NCBI RefSeq assembly: GCF_021390325.1
Contig: NZ_JAJUWU010000004.1
Location: 248,001 to 312,000 of the forward strand
Direction: 5' to 3'
Source: Jiella avicenniae
Lineage (GTDB): Bacteria; Pseudomonadota; Alphaproteobacteria; Rhizobiales; Rhizobiaceae
Length of the DNA stretch: 64,000 bases
This document shows positions 45,202-55,052 of this stretch, in pieces; the first letter of the stretch is position 1; every line of letters starts with the position of its first letter. The position numbers and the translations under genes are program-made. Under the pieces are notes generated by a model that saw only the letters and a program-made list of their open reading frames with translations, was not told the origin of the DNA and searched no databases.

Positions 45202-45950
45202 CGCGGCCGGCGTTCCGTTTCGACGTCTTCGGGGCGACGCATGTCGGCCGGGTGCGTGACCTCAACGAGGATCGCTTTCTCGTCGATGCCGCGACCGGCG
45301 TCTTCGCCGTCGCCGACGGCATGGGCGGCCACCACGGCGGCGACCGCGCCAGCGCCGCGATCGTCGAGCGGTTGGCGACCGTCGGCCTCGCCACCACCGC
45401 CGCCGACCTCAGGGCCCGGGTCGAAGCCCGGCTGATCGCCGCCAACGAGGCGATCCGCGCGATGGGCGAGGCGGCGGGCGCCACGATCGGCTCGACCGTC
45501 GTCGTGCTCCTCGTCTTCGGCGATCGCTTCGCCTGCCTGTGGGCCGGCGACAGCCGCCTCTACAGGCTGTCGCGCGGCATCCTCACGCAGGTCACCCGCG
45601 ACCATTCGAAGGTCCAGGAGCTTCTCGACGCCGGCGTGATCTCACCCGGCGAGGCCGCCACGTGGCCGGAACGCAACGTCATCACCCGCGCCGTCGGCGT
45701 CTCCCCGCGGCTGGATCTGCAGCGGGTCTCCGATGCCGTCAGGGTCGGCGACGTGTTCGTTCTCTGCAGCGACGGGCTGACCGGCCATCTCGGCGACGGC
45801 GAGATCGCCGCCCTCGTCACCTGCTTCGACGCGAGGACGGCTGCCGAGGCGCTGATCGCCGCGGCACTGGAACGCGGCGGCAGCGACAACGTCACGGTCG
45901 TCGTCCTGCGCTGCCTCGGCGCCCTCGGTCCGGGATCGATCCATGGCTGA
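45198..45950 (+). CDS. pppA: PP2C-type serine/threonine phosphatase, type VI secretion PppA-like
   Basis: The 250-residue PP2C phosphatase carries the full motif set: GRVRDLNEDRFLV, VADGMGGHHGG (metal binding), WAGDSRLYR, RDHSKVQELLDAG, VLCSDGLTGHL and GGSDNVTVVVL. It would remove phosphate placed by the partner kinase encoded next. In type VI systems PppA counteracts PpkA on Fha or TssL. The start is a GTG that overlaps the tagF stop; the end overlaps the kinase start by eight bases. Confidence 0.93.
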   Translation: MTRPAFRFDVFGATHVGRVRDLNEDRFLVDAATGVFAVADGMGGHHGGDRASAAIVERLATVGLATTAADLRARVEARLIAANEAIRAMGEAAGATIGSTVVVLLVFGDRFACLWAGDSRLYRLSRGILTQVTRDHSKVQELLDAGVISPGEAATWPERNVITRAVGVSPRLDLQRVSDAVRVGDVFVLCSDGLTGHLGDGEIAALVTCFDARTAAEALIAAALERGGSDNVTVVVLRCLGALGPGSIHG

Positions 45951-48045
45951 CGATCGGCTTTCCGGCCCCGGGGGGCGAGGCTCTGCACCCCGGACCGAGA
46001 TCCACCGGCCGGCCGCGCGGCTGGAACCCGGCACCGAACTCAACGATACCTACGTCATCGAGGCGCCGCTCGCCGCCGGCGGCATGGGCGAGGTGTATCG
46101 CGCCCGCAATCTGGCGACGGGCGAGACGGTGGCGATCAAGGTGATCCTGCCGGAATTCGCCGGCGATCCGACTTTCATGCGGCTGTTCCTTCGGGAGGCC
46201 GAAACGCTCGCCCGGCTCGCCCACGACGCCATCGTGCGCTCCCATGTCATGACGATCGATCGGCGGCTCAACAGGGCCTATTTCGCCATGGAATTCGTCG
46301 AGGGCCGGTCGCTGAAGGAGATCGCGTCGCAGGAACCGATGACGCCGGAGGCGGTGCGGCGGCTGCTCCTGCGGCTCGCCTCGGGGCTCGACGTCGCCCA
46401 CCGGGCCGGCATCGTCCACCGCGATCTCTCGCCCGACAACGTCATCCTGCCGGAGGGCGACGTCGACCGGGCGAAGCTGATCGACTTCGGCATCGCCAAA
46501 CTGGCGCGGCCGGGCGACAAGACGATCCTCGGCGACACCTTCGCCGGCAAGGACAACTTCGTCTCGCCCGAACAAATCGGCGGCATCCGTGGAGAAGTGA
46601 CCGGCCGCTCTGACGTCTACAGCCTCGCCCTCGTCGCCGTGGCGGCCCTGCGTGGCCGGCCGCTCGACATGGGTGGCAGCGACTTCGACCGGCTGGAGAA
46701 ACGCCGGCGCCCGCCCGAACTGTCCGACGTGCCGCAGCCCTTGCGCGGTCTTCTCGAACGCATGCTCCAGCCCGACCCGGCGAACCGGCCGGCCGGCATG
46801 GCCGAGGTGTGCCTCGCGCTGATCGACATGGAGGGCGAACTGCGGGGCGACGGCCCCGTGGATCGCGGCTGGCATCCCGGCCGCTCGCGCGGCGCAGCCC
46901 GCCCGGCGCCGCCGCATGGACCCGTCTCAGGCATCGCCGGCGCGCGAGCGAACCCGACGTCCGCCACGGCCGGGCGAGGCTCTCGCCGCAGGCGCCGCGT
47001 GGCCCTGGCAGCCGGCCTCCTGATCGTCGCCGTCGCGGGTGTCGGTAGCGTCATATGGCTTCGGCCGGATTTCGTGTCGCCGCTTTTCGGCGACGGTGCC
47101 GAACACGAAGCCGCAGCGTCGAATGCCGCGCCGGCCGAGGTGGCGCGCGATTTCCTCGTGAAGGGAGCGGGCGGGCCGGATGCGGCACAGGCGGACCTCT
47201 CACAGGCCGAAACGTCCCCGACCGCGGCGGAAGACCGGACCACCATGCGGGCCGAGCCGGCCGGGCCAGAATTGGACGAGGCCGCGCGACGGCCATCCGC
47301 ACCCGCCCGGCCAGCCGCGGTCGATCCGGCGAAGCCGGCCGCGTCGGACGGTGACGAAGCCCGGCAGCCGGAGCCCTCGCTTCCCGACGAGCTCGGGCCG
47401 CTGAAGGACAGCGGCGAGGCGCTCGACGACACGGCCCGCTTCGTCGACTTCATCCAGCGCTTCGACGGCGGCAGCTGCTTCTATGCGATTCCGGCCGACG
47501 TCGCCGACACCGCCGTCCGGATCGAGGCCTATGGCGGCGACGTCGCGCCGGCCGAGCGGCTGCTGCGGCAGTTCCGGGCGCGATTCGGCATCGAGCCGGA
47601 CATCGGCTTTCGCCCGGTGACCGAGCGGCAATGCGCCGCCCTGGAGTTTGCCGCCGAGCGGCGAAGCGCCGTTATCGATCGCGCCGTCATCGCCCTTCGC
47701 GAGGACGTCGTCGCCAGCGGCGAAACCGTCAGCGCACGGATCGAAGGCCTCGGCGCGAGCGAACTCGTCGTCCTCTTCGTCGACGGCCACGGCTTCGTCC
47801 AGGACGCCAGCGCCGCAGCCCGGCGGCGGGGCGAAACCGCCGAGCTCGGCCTCGTCGCCCATCTCGACGGCGACGCGCCGGAGCAGCATCTCATGCTGGC
47901 GATGACGTCGAAGACCGCGCTCGGCCCGATGCTGCCGCAACTGCCGGCCCAGGCGGCTTCGGTCTTCGCCCGGCTGGACGAACGGCTGAAGCAACGGACG
48001 ATCGCGGTATCGGTCGGCCTGGAGTCGCTGCGGATCGGTCGCTGA
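45943..48045 (+). CDS. ppkA: Membrane serine/threonine kinase, type VI secretion PpkA/TagE-like
   Basis: The 700-residue protein has an N-terminal kinase domain (about residues 33-300). A glycine loop LAAGGMGEVYRA, VAIKVI with the lysine, GIVHRDLSPDNVIL and LIDFGIAKL are visible. HRDLS replaces the more usual HRDLK. A single transmembrane helix follows near residue 350 (RRVALAAGLLIVAVAGVGSVIWL). The exported part has an Ala/Pro-rich linker and a C-terminal domain from residue ~480 (FVDFIQRFDGGSCFYAI, RFGIEPDIGF, ERQCAALEFA) with two cysteines, which I do not recognise. This would sense an envelope signal and control the TssL/TssM complex with PppA. No Fha substrate gene is in view. Confidence 0.88.
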   Translation: MADDRLSGPGGRGSAPRTEIHRPAARLEPGTELNDTYVIEAPLAAGGMGEVYRARNLATGETVAIKVILPEFAGDPTFMRLFLREAETLARLAHDAIVRSHVMTIDRRLNRAYFAMEFVEGRSLKEIASQEPMTPEAVRRLLLRLASGLDVAHRAGIVHRDLSPDNVILPEGDVDRAKLIDFGIAKLARPGDKTILGDTFAGKDNFVSPEQIGGIRGEVTGRSDVYSLALVAVAALRGRPLDMGGSDFDRLEKRRRPPELSDVPQPLRGLLERMLQPDPANRPAGMAEVCLALIDMEGELRGDGPVDRGWHPGRSRGAARPAPPHGPVSGIAGARANPTSATAGRGSRRRRRVALAAGLLIVAVAGVGSVIWLRPDFVSPLFGDGAEHEAAASNAAPAEVARDFLVKGAGGPDAAQADLSQAETSPTAAEDRTTMRAEPAGPELDEAARRPSAPARPAAVDPAKPAASDGDEARQPEPSLPDELGPLKDSGEALDDTARFVDFIQRFDGGSCFYAIPADVADTAVRIEAYGGDVAPAERLLRQFRARFGIEPDIGFRPVTERQCAALEFAAERRSAVIDRAVIALREDVVASGETVSARIEGLGASELVVLFVDGHGFVQDASAAARRRGETAELGLVAHLDGDAPEQHLMLAMTSKTALGPMLPQLPAQAASVFARLDERLKQRTIAVSVGLESLRIGR

Positions 48046-48228
48046 CGACGGCGCCGACATCCTTGCGCGCCGCCTCGTGGCAAGCGCGGTTCGTCCCCTG
48101 GCATCGAGCGTGAGGGGACGCGGCCGTCGCCGTTTCGGATACAAATTGCGATTGCCCGCCCTATCTGAGAGGCGAGGCAAACCGAGAATCGTCGCCACGC
48201 CACTCTGGATCGAACCCGCCCGAGACCG

Positions 48229-48957
48229 ATGAAGCGCCCCCCAGCAATCGACCCGACCCGACATGCCCTGTTTCTCGATTTCGACGGAACGCTCGTCGAC
48301 CTCGTCGACGATCCGACCGAGGTCGCGCTCGCCGGCGATCGGATCGAACGTCTCGCCGAGATGACCGAGCGGCTTTCCGGCGCGCTGGCGATCGTCAGCG
48401 GCCGCAGGATCGCCGATCTCGACCGGTTCCTCGCGCCGCTGGCCTTCGCCGCCGCCGGGGTCCACGGGCTGGAACGCCGCCGAGAGCCGGGGGGCGAGAC
48501 CGAGTTCTTGATGCAGCCCGAGGCCCTCGACCCCATCCGGGACGCCCTGGCGCCGATGCTCGAGGAGAACCGTCGGCTGCAGCTCGAGGACAAGGGCACC
48601 GCCCTCGTCCTCCACTATCGCACCGCGCCGGATCTCGCGGAGGCCGCCAAGTCGGTGATGCGCCACGCGGTCGAGGGGCGCGACGACCTCGTCGTCATGG
48701 AGGGCGACAACATCGTCGAGGTCCATCCCGCCGGCATGGACAAGGGCAAGGCGCTCGCCGATTTCATGGCGGCAGCGCCCTTCGGGGGACGGATCCCGGT
48801 CTATCTCGGCGACGACACGACCGACGAATTCGCGCTGAAGATCGTCACGGAGATGCGTGGGATCGCGATCAAGGTCGGCGGAAAGGAGAGCGTCGCCGAA
48901 TATCGCCTCGCCGACGTCGTCGACGTCCATCACTGGCTGGACGTCTGCGGGATCTGA
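48229..48957 (+). CDS. otsB: Trehalose-6-phosphate phosphatase OtsB
   Basis: The 242-residue HAD-superfamily phosphatase releases trehalose from trehalose 6-phosphate. Motif I is FLDFDGTLVDLVDDP, with the nucleophile Asp. IVSGRRIADLDRFL and GVHGLERR follow, and motif III/IV reads YLGDDTTDEFAL. It lies 52 bases upstream of otsA on the same strand, so the pair makes trehalose from UDP-glucose and glucose 6-phosphate, usually for osmotic or desiccation stress. The order otsB-otsA is common. Confidence 0.94.
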   Translation: MKRPPAIDPTRHALFLDFDGTLVDLVDDPTEVALAGDRIERLAEMTERLSGALAIVSGRRIADLDRFLAPLAFAAAGVHGLERRREPGGETEFLMQPEALDPIRDALAPMLEENRRLQLEDKGTALVLHYRTAPDLAEAAKSVMRHAVEGRDDLVVMEGDNIVEVHPAGMDKGKALADFMAAAPFGGRIPVYLGDDTTDEFALKIVTEMRGIAIKVGGKESVAEYRLADVVDVHHWLDVCGI

Positions 48958-49009
48958 CGAACGACCGGTCGGGCGCGCCCGGCCGGCACCAAGAGAAGGA
49001 AGGGAGACG

Positions 49010-50446
49010 ATGGCTGAGGGGCATCGCCGTCTGGTCGCGGTATCGAACCGGGTCGGGCCGCTGAACGACGAGGGCAAGGCAGGCGGACTCGCGGTCGGCT
49101 TGTCCGACGCGCTGAAGCGGCGCGGCGGTCTCTGGTTCGGCTGGAGCGGCAACACCTCTGCGGAGGGAACCTTCAGAGAGGCGGTCACGGAGATCGAAGG
49201 TGACGTCGCCTTGACGACGATCGACATGAACGAGGAGGAGCTGAGCGGCTTCTACTACGGCTACGCCAACCGCTCGCTCTGGCCGCTTCTGCACTATCGG
49301 CTCGACCTCGCCGAATTCGACCGGCAGTCCGACCGGATCTATCGCTCGGTGAACCAGCGCTTCGCGGCGCGGCTGGCGCCGCTTCTGGAGGAGGACGATC
49401 TCGTCTGGATCCACGACTACCATTTCTTCTACATGGGATCCGAGCTTCGCCAATGCGGCTTCAAGGGCAAGATCGGCTTCTTCCTGCACATTCCCTTCTG
49501 CCCGCCGGAGATCTTCACCGCCCTGCCGGCGAGCCACGACATCGTCCGGGCGATGCTGGCCTATGACGTGATCGGCTTCCAGACCGATACCGATCGGCGC
49601 AACTTCGTCAATTTCTGCGTTCGCGAACTCGGCGGCGAGAAGCTGCCGGGCCATCGGGTCAAGGTCGGCGAGCGGATCGTCGTCGCCGACAATTTCCCGA
49701 TCGGCATCGACGCCCCCGGCTATGCCCGCTTCGCCGTCTCGCCGGAGGCGGGCGAACACGAGGAGATGGTTCGCGAAATCGCCGGCGACCGCCTGCAGAT
49801 CATCGGCGTCGACCGGATGGACTACTCCAAGGGTCTCGTCGAGCGCTTCCGCGGCTTCGAGCGGCTGCTCGAGGAATATCCGGAAAATCGCGGCACGGTG
49901 CAGTTCCTGCAGGTCGCGCCGCTGTCGCGATCCGAACTCGACGCCTATGTCGAACTGCGGCGTGAACTCGAGGAACTGGCCGGCCACATCAACGGCCGAT
50001 TCGCCACCCTCGACTGGACGCCACTGCAGATCATGACGCGCGGCTTCACCCGCCGGGCGCTCGCCGGCATCTACCGGGCGGCGCGGGTCTGCCTCGTGAC
50101 GCCGCTGCGCGACGGCATGAACCTCGTCGCCAAGGAATATGTGGCCGCGCAGGATCCGGACGATCCCGGCGTGCTCGTACTGTCCCGCTTTGCCGGCGCG
50201 CGTTCGGAGCTCAAGGACGCGCTGGTGGTCAATCCCTATTCGACAGACGACATGGCGAGAGCCTTGCAGCGCGCGCTCACCATGCCCTTCGACGAACGCA
50301 AGCGGCGTTGGGAGAAGATGCGCGAGGCCGTCTTCCACGGCACCTCCGCCCACTGGTGCGACGGCTTCCTGCATCGGCTGGAGGCGGCGGGCGACGACGA
50401 GGATGGGCCGGCCGCCGAGGCGATCGTCGAGGCGCATCCTTCCTGA
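49010..50446 (+). CDS. otsA: Trehalose-6-phosphate synthase OtsA
   Basis: The 478-residue GT20 enzyme makes trehalose 6-phosphate from UDP-glucose and glucose 6-phosphate. Signatures are VAVSNRVG and AGGLAVGL at the start, [20 protein letters not shown], and [34 protein letters not shown] and [19 protein letters not shown] follow. AAGGAAGGGAG precedes the ATG at 49010; the frame is open upstream into otsB but has no family similarity there. It follows otsB in one operon. Confidence 0.95.
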   Translation: MAEGHRRLVAVSNRVGPLNDEGKAGGLAVGLSDALKRRGGLWFGWSGNTSAEGTFREAVTEIEGDVALTTIDMNEEELSGFYYGYANRSLWPLLHYRLDLAEFDRQSDRIYRSVNQRFAARLAPLLEEDDLVWIHDYHFFYMGSELRQCGFKGKIGFFLHIPFCPPEIFTALPASHDIVRAMLAYDVIGFQTDTDRRNFVNFCVRELGGEKLPGHRVKVGERIVVADNFPIGIDAPGYARFAVSPEAGEHEEMVREIAGDRLQIIGVDRMDYSKGLVERFRGFERLLEEYPENRGTVQFLQVAPLSRSELDAYVELRRELEELAGHINGRFATLDWTPLQIMTRGFTRRALAGIYRAARVCLVTPLRDGMNLVAKEYVAAQDPDDPGVLVLSRFAGARSELKDALVVNPYSTDDMARALQRALTMPFDERKRRWEKMREAVFHGTSAHWCDGFLHRLEAAGDDEDGPAAEAIVEAHPS

Positions 50447-50558
50447 GCGGGCGCCCGGCGGGACCTTCGGAACGTACGTCCGGATCGGGGCGACTCGGAG
50501 GTCGTGCGCGACCAAGACCCTTGCGGCGCGCCGGCCTTGAGTAGGGCCGGCTGCCGGG

Positions 50559-51704
50559 TCAGGCCGTGCGCCCGCGGATCGCCCACAGCAGCGCGAGAAG
50601 GCCGAGGGTGAGGACGCCGGCGGAGGCGGCGAGCGGCATCCCGTAGTCGCCCTCTCCCGAAACGAGCATGCCCGCGGCATAGGGGCCCACCATCTGGCCG
50701 AGCCCGAAGCCGGCCGTCAGCACGGCGAAGCCCCGGCCGCCGAGCCCGTTTCGGCCGAGCGGCATGGTGAGCAGGGTGATGGCGATGAAGGTGCCACCGA
50801 AGAGAACGGCTCCGACCAGTGCGGCTGCGGGCGCCCCGCTGACGACCGGCAGCATGACGCCGACGATCTGCGCCACATAGGCCGCGGAAAGGGCGGCGGC
50901 GAAGCCGATCTTTTCGGCGATCCTCGACCAGAACAGGCAGCTCGGCAGGATCGCAAGGCCGGTGACGATCCACACCCAGTCGCCCAGCGCCTCGATGCCG
51001 GGCCGGGTCTTGATCAGTGCGACGATGAAGGTCGCGAAGACCGAATAGCCGAGACCCTGCAGCGTGTAGCCGGCGAGGAGCGGCCAGAAAGGCAGGGGAC
51101 GGGGGATCCGGCGTCTCGGGTCGGCCTTCCGGACCGAAGCCGGCAGATCGCGTTCGCGCACCAGCATCAAGGGAAGCGGCGCGAGCAGCGCCGTGATGGC
51201 ACCGACCAGCACCCACAGCGTCGACGACGCCATCGTGTCGACGAGCAGGTGGACGACGAGGCCCGAGGCCGCGATCCCGGCGCCGACGCCGCCGAACACC
51301 CAGGCGAGCCGCCCCTCCTCGCCGACCTTCGCGAGCCGTTCGGCGACGATCCCCGCGGCCGAAATCATCGCGAAGGCGCTGGCGAGACCCGACAGGAGGC
51401 GCAGGATCAGCCAGAGCGCGACGTCGTCGGTGAGGCCCATCAGGATCGTCGTCGCGACGCTCGCCGCAAGACCGCCGCGAAAGGCGAGACGGCGTGACGC
51501 GCCGTGCGAGGCGAGGGCGGCGAGCATCGAGCCGGCGAAATATCCGGCGAAATTGGCACTGGCGATCAGCCCCGCCACCTCCGCTCCGAAACCGTACTGG
51601 CGCTGCATCAGCGGCAGCAGCGGCGTGTAGAGGAACCGCCCGACGCCCATGACGATCGCGAGGGTGAGGCTCCCGCCGAGGAGAAGTCTGGTCGTCCGGT
51701 GCAT
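50559..51704 (-). CDS. MFS transporter, YbfB/YjiJ-like
   Basis: The 381-residue protein has about twelve hydrophobic helices and matches the YbfB/YjiJ branch of major facilitators. It starts HRTTRLLLGGSLTLAIVMGVGRFLYTPLLPLM, the family signature. ANFAGYFAGSMLAAL, RLLSGLASAFAMISAAG and a central polar loop (VRKADPRRRIPRPLP) follow. The substrate is unknown. The ATG at 51704 fits the family start; the long upstream frame is not convincing. It stands convergent to otsA. Confidence 0.87.
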   Translation of the reverse strand: MHRTTRLLLGGSLTLAIVMGVGRFLYTPLLPLMQRQYGFGAEVAGLIASANFAGYFAGSMLAALASHGASRRLAFRGGLAASVATTILMGLTDDVALWLILRLLSGLASAFAMISAAGIVAERLAKVGEEGRLAWVFGGVGAGIAASGLVVHLLVDTMASSTLWVLVGAITALLAPLPLMLVRERDLPASVRKADPRRRIPRPLPFWPLLAGYTLQGLGYSVFATFIVALIKTRPGIEALGDWVWIVTGLAILPSCLFWSRIAEKIGFAAALSAAYVAQIVGVMLPVVSGAPAAALVGAVLFGGTFIAITLLTMPLGRNGLGGRGFAVLTAGFGLGQMVGPYAAGMLVSGEGDYGMPLAASAGVLTLGLLALLWAIRGRTA

Positions 51705-51903
51705 GGCGATCGGGAAAACGGGGGAGCAAAAGGCAGAGCGGGTCCGCTGGGCGCGGACGGGCCGTGCGACGACTCTAAAGGACACAGCCGCCGGCGGCCA
51801 TATGCCTCGGCGTGAAATTACCCGTCGCCGGTATGAGCGAAACGCATGGCCGGGACGACGGGGCCGCGCGCCGAGGTCCACCCGTGCCGTTCGTTGCCCG
51901 GCC

Positions 51904-52734
51904 TCAGGTCACCGTCGGCGGCGCGCCGTGAACCTGCGCCGGGACCTTGACCGGGTCCTGGTGCCTCGCCGCTTCCGCCTCGGCGCCGGCCGCCTTTTCG
52001 CGGTCCAGCCGCCGCTTGCGCTTGGCGAGGATGTTGAGAATCTCGACGAGGGCCGAGAACGCCATGGCCGCGTAGACGTAGCCTTTCGGCACGTGGAAGC
52101 CGAGGCCGTCGGCGATCAGCGTCATGCCGATCATCAGCAGGAAGCCGAGGGCGAGCATGACCACCGTCGGGTTCTGCTCGATGAACCGGGACAGCGGCCC
52201 GGAGGCGAGCAGCATCACCAGCACCGCCACCACGACGGCGATCACCATGATGCCGATCTCGTCGGTCATGCCCACGGCTGTGATGATCGAATCGATCGAG
52301 AAGACCAGGTCGAGAAGCAGGATCTGCATGATCACCGCCCCCATGGTGACGGTCGCGGCCCGCGAGACGATCGTATCCTTGTGATCCTCCGGATCGACGG
52401 AATGATGGATCTCCTTCGTCGCCTTCCAGACGAGGAACAGACCGCCGACGATGAGGATGATGTCGCGCCAGGAGAAGCCATGGCCGAACAGTTCGAAGAT
52501 CGGCTCGGTCAGCTGGACGATGATCGCCACGGTGGAGAGGAGGGCGAGCCGGAGGATCAGGGCGAGGCCGATGCCGGCGCGCCGCGCCGTGGCCCTGCGG
52601 TTTTCCGGCAGCTTGTTGGACAGGATCGAGATGAAGACGAGATTGTCGATCCCCAGCACGATCTCCATCACCACCAGGGTGAACAGGGCCACATAGGCAG
52701 TGGGGTCTGCGAGGAAGGCGAACATGTCGGCCAT
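51904..52734 (-). CDS. TerC family membrane protein
   Basis: The 276-residue protein has seven or so membrane helices and the TerC signatures [20 protein letters not shown] and [20 protein letters not shown]. Both acidic residue pairs in helices 1 and 5 are present. TerC proteins are linked to metal (manganese) export during secretion and to tellurite resistance. The C-terminus is a polar, lysine/glutamate-rich tail (residues ~235-276). No clear yybP-ykoY riboswitch core was found upstream. It is transcribed alone. Confidence 0.9.
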   Translation of the reverse strand: MADMFAFLADPTAYVALFTLVVMEIVLGIDNLVFISILSNKLPENRRATARRAGIGLALILRLALLSTVAIIVQLTEPIFELFGHGFSWRDIILIVGGLFLVWKATKEIHHSVDPEDHKDTIVSRAATVTMGAVIMQILLLDLVFSIDSIITAVGMTDEIGIMVIAVVVAVLVMLLASGPLSRFIEQNPTVVMLALGFLLMIGMTLIADGLGFHVPKGYVYAAMAFSALVEILNILAKRKRRLDREKAAGAEAEAARHQDPVKVPAQVHGAPPTVT

Positions 52735-52891
52735 CGGGGCTCCAGGGCGCGAGGTGGTCGACCGCAGGACGGATGGGCCGGAAGAGGACGGCCTCCTCGG
52801 GCGCGTTCCGCGCAGGCAAGACGGTCACCCGCGATCACCGGATCCGGGCCAGGAGGACATGTGGTGCCGAAGGGGCGATTAAAGGGTAGGG

Positions 52892-53713
52892 CTACCAAAA
52901 ATCCGGGCGGCATTCCTCGAGCCGCGATCCGATCCGCACGGCGGAGACCTTTTCGGCGAGGCCGGTGCGGTCGGAAATCTCGACCGCCAGTCCGCAGATC
53001 GTCGCCGGCCCCTGCGCCGCCTCGAATCTGCCGCGCGGGACCTTGGTGACGAAGCGGTTGAGCGGCTCCTCCTTCTCCATGCCGAGAGAGGAATCGTAGT
53101 CGCCGCACATGCCGGCGTCGGACTGATAGGCCGTGCCGTTCGACAGGATCTGATGGTCGGCAGTGGGGACATGAGTGTGGGTGCCGACCACGACGCTGAC
53201 CCGCCCGTCGAGGAAATGTCCCATCGACTGCTTCTCCGAGGTCGCCTCGGCATGAAAGTCGATGACGATCGCGTCGGCCTGTTCGCCGAGCGGGCAGGAG
53301 GCGACGAGCTGATCGGCGGCGGCGAAGGGATCGTCGAGGTCGGGCGACATGAACACCCGGCCCATGATGTTGGACACGAGGACGCGCGCGCCGTTCTTCG
53401 CCTCGAACAGCCCCGAGCCCTTTCCCGGCGCCCCCCTCGGATAGTTGAGCGGGCGCAGGAACCGCGGCTCGCGTGGGGCGAATTCCAGCGCCTCGCGCTG
53501 GTCCCAGACATGGTTGCCGGTGGTCATCACGTCGGCGCCGGCCGAGAGCGTCTGGTTGAAGATCTCCTCGGTGATGCCGAAGCCGCCGGCGGCGTTCTCG
53601 CCATTCACCACGACGAAGTCGAGCCGGTAGTCGGCGACGAGGCCGGGAAGAGCGGCGAAGACCGCGTTGCGGCCCGAGCGGCCGACCATGTCACCGAGAA
53701 AGAGAAAGCGCAT
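52892..53713 (-). CDS. ymdB: YmdB family metallophosphoesterase (TIGR00282)
   Basis: The 273-residue calcineurin-like enzyme acts on 2',3'-cyclic nucleotides in studied homologues. Metal ligands lie in FLGDMVGRSGR, VNGENAAGGFGI, TTGNHVWDQ, DFHAEATSEK and GTHTHVPTADH. The start overlaps the GST stop by one base (TGATG). In related alphaproteobacteria this gene usually follows fau directly; here a GST and a CAP-domain gene lie between them. It may be co-transcribed with the GST gene. Confidence 0.92.
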   Translation of the reverse strand: MRFLFLGDMVGRSGRNAVFAALPGLVADYRLDFVVVNGENAAGGFGITEEIFNQTLSAGADVMTTGNHVWDQREALEFAPREPRFLRPLNYPRGAPGKGSGLFEAKNGARVLVSNIMGRVFMSPDLDDPFAAADQLVASCPLGEQADAIVIDFHAEATSEKQSMGHFLDGRVSVVVGTHTHVPTADHQILSNGTAYQSDAGMCGDYDSSLGMEKEEPLNRFVTKVPRGRFEAAQGPATICGLAVEISDRTGLAEKVSAVRIGSRLEECRPDFW

Positions 53714-54354
53714 CAGCCCTGTTTCGAACGCTTGGCGTGATCGAGCTTCTCGATAGCCGCCTTTACTGCAGGACGCGAGCCCACCCGCTCCGTCCAGGCC
53801 TTCAGATGGGTCAGGGTGTCGGCACCCTCGTCCTTCAGCCCGGAGAGGCCGGAGCGCGCCCAGCCGAAGTTCACGACGTCGGCAATGGAATAGTCCCCGG
53901 CGAGGAAGTCGCGATCCTTCAGACGGTCGTCGAGGACACCGAGGAGACGCAACGACTCCTTCTTGTAGCGCTCGATCGCATAAGGAAGCTTTTCGGGCGC
54001 AGCATTGGTGAAGTGGTGCCACTGGCCGAGCATCGGTCCTGTCCCGCCGACCTGGAAGAAGGTCAATTGCAGCGTCTCATAGCGGGCGGTTCCGGCGGCG
54101 GGCAGCAACTTTCCGGTCTTCTCCGCGAGGTAGATCAGGATCGCGCCGGATTCGAAGACGGCATGGTCTTCGCCGCCCTCCCTGTCGACGATCGCCGGGA
54201 TTTTGCCGTTGGGATTGATGGCGAGGAATTCCGGGGTTTTCTGCTCGCCGGCGGAGATGTCGATCATATGGAGGCGATAGTCGAGCCCGCACTCCTCGAG
54301 CATCAGAACCGGCTTTTCTCCGTTCGGCGTTTGCCAAGTGTAAAGGTCGATCAT
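53713..54354 (-). CDS. Glutathione S-transferase family protein (YfcG/YghU-like)
   Basis: The 213-residue protein begins MIDLYTWQTPNGEKPVLMLEECG; the TPNG string is typical of the disulfide-bond-reductase (YfcG/YghU) branch. INPNGKIPAIVD and FESGAILIYLAEKTGKLLP complete the thioredoxin-like domain. ERYKKESLRLLGVLDDRL and YSIADVVNFGW mark the helical domain. Glutathione-linked reduction or detoxification is likely. The start at 54354 is preferred over an ATG eight codons upstream, which has no family similarity. Confidence 0.9.
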   Translation of the reverse strand: MIDLYTWQTPNGEKPVLMLEECGLDYRLHMIDISAGEQKTPEFLAINPNGKIPAIVDREGGEDHAVFESGAILIYLAEKTGKLLPAAGTARYETLQLTFFQVGGTGPMLGQWHHFTNAAPEKLPYAIERYKKESLRLLGVLDDRLKDRDFLAGDYSIADVVNFGWARSGLSGLKDEGADTLTHLKAWTERVGSRPAVKAAIEKLDHAKRSKQG

Positions 54355-54479
54355 GAAAAATCCTCGGTCTGAGGTCATTGGCTGGCGGAGCTGGCACGGG
54401 AGTTAGGTCGCTTCGCCAATGCGAAAAGGAGGCGCGGCGCTGCAGCCCGGCCGGGCGACACGATCTGGGGGATTGCGAA

Positions 54480-55007
54480 ATGACTGAGACGCAACGTCGA
54501 TCTTTCGGGGCGCAGGGCCCGGTTCGCGCGGCCATGGCGGTTTTCGTTGCGCTGACACTCTCGCTCGGGCTCGCGGGATGCGCCGGTGGCCTCGGCAGCG
54601 TCGACGTCGCCGCCACCCGCGACGTTCCGGTCGACCGGCCGCTGGCCCTCGCCTCGATCAACGCGTTCCGGGCCGAAAGCGGGCTCCCGGCGCTCCGATT
54701 CGATCCGCTGCTCGACCAGGTGGCGGAACGTCAGGCGCGGGCGATGGCGGCGCGGGGCGATCTTTCCCACAGCGTCGACGGCAGCCTGCCGGAGCGCGTC
54801 CGCGCCTATGGCTACGACGTCTACGCCGCGGCGGAGAACCTCGGCTGGAACTATCGCTCCGTTCCGGCCGTCATCACCGGCTGGAAGAACTCCGCCGGTC
54901 ATCGCAAGAACCTGCTCAACCCGCGTGTTCGCGACGTCGGCTTTGCCGCCGCGGCCGGCCCGAACGGCGAGCCTTACTGGGCGCTCGTGCTCGGCGCGGC
55001 GGAGTGA
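54480..55007 (+). CDS. CAP/SCP-domain lipoprotein
   Basis: The 175-residue protein has a lipoprotein signal (AVFVALTLSLGLAGCAGG, lipobox LAGC near residue 37) and a CAP-superfamily domain from about residue 60. The latter contains INAFRAESGLPALRFDP, AARGDLSHSVDG, YAAAENLGWN and ITGWKNSAGHRKNLL. The paired histidines of the CAP cavity are present. Such proteins are envelope-associated and of largely unknown function. It is on the plus strand, interrupting the minus-strand fau/ymdB group. Confidence 0.85.
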   Translation: MTETQRRSFGAQGPVRAAMAVFVALTLSLGLAGCAGGLGSVDVAATRDVPVDRPLALASINAFRAESGLPALRFDPLLDQVAERQARAMAARGDLSHSVDGSLPERVRAYGYDVYAAAENLGWNYRSVPAVITGWKNSAGHRKNLLNPRVRDVGFAAAAGPNGEPYWALVLGAAE

Positions 55008-55052
55008 AGCTGCCGGCGAGCTGTCTGCCGGGGGCTCGCGATGCCGTTCGCC

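Noticed and set aside
52735..52880. Possible manganese (yybP-ykoY) riboswitch upstream of terC
   Set aside because: TerC genes often have one, but the conserved aptamer core could not be found on the minus strand here.
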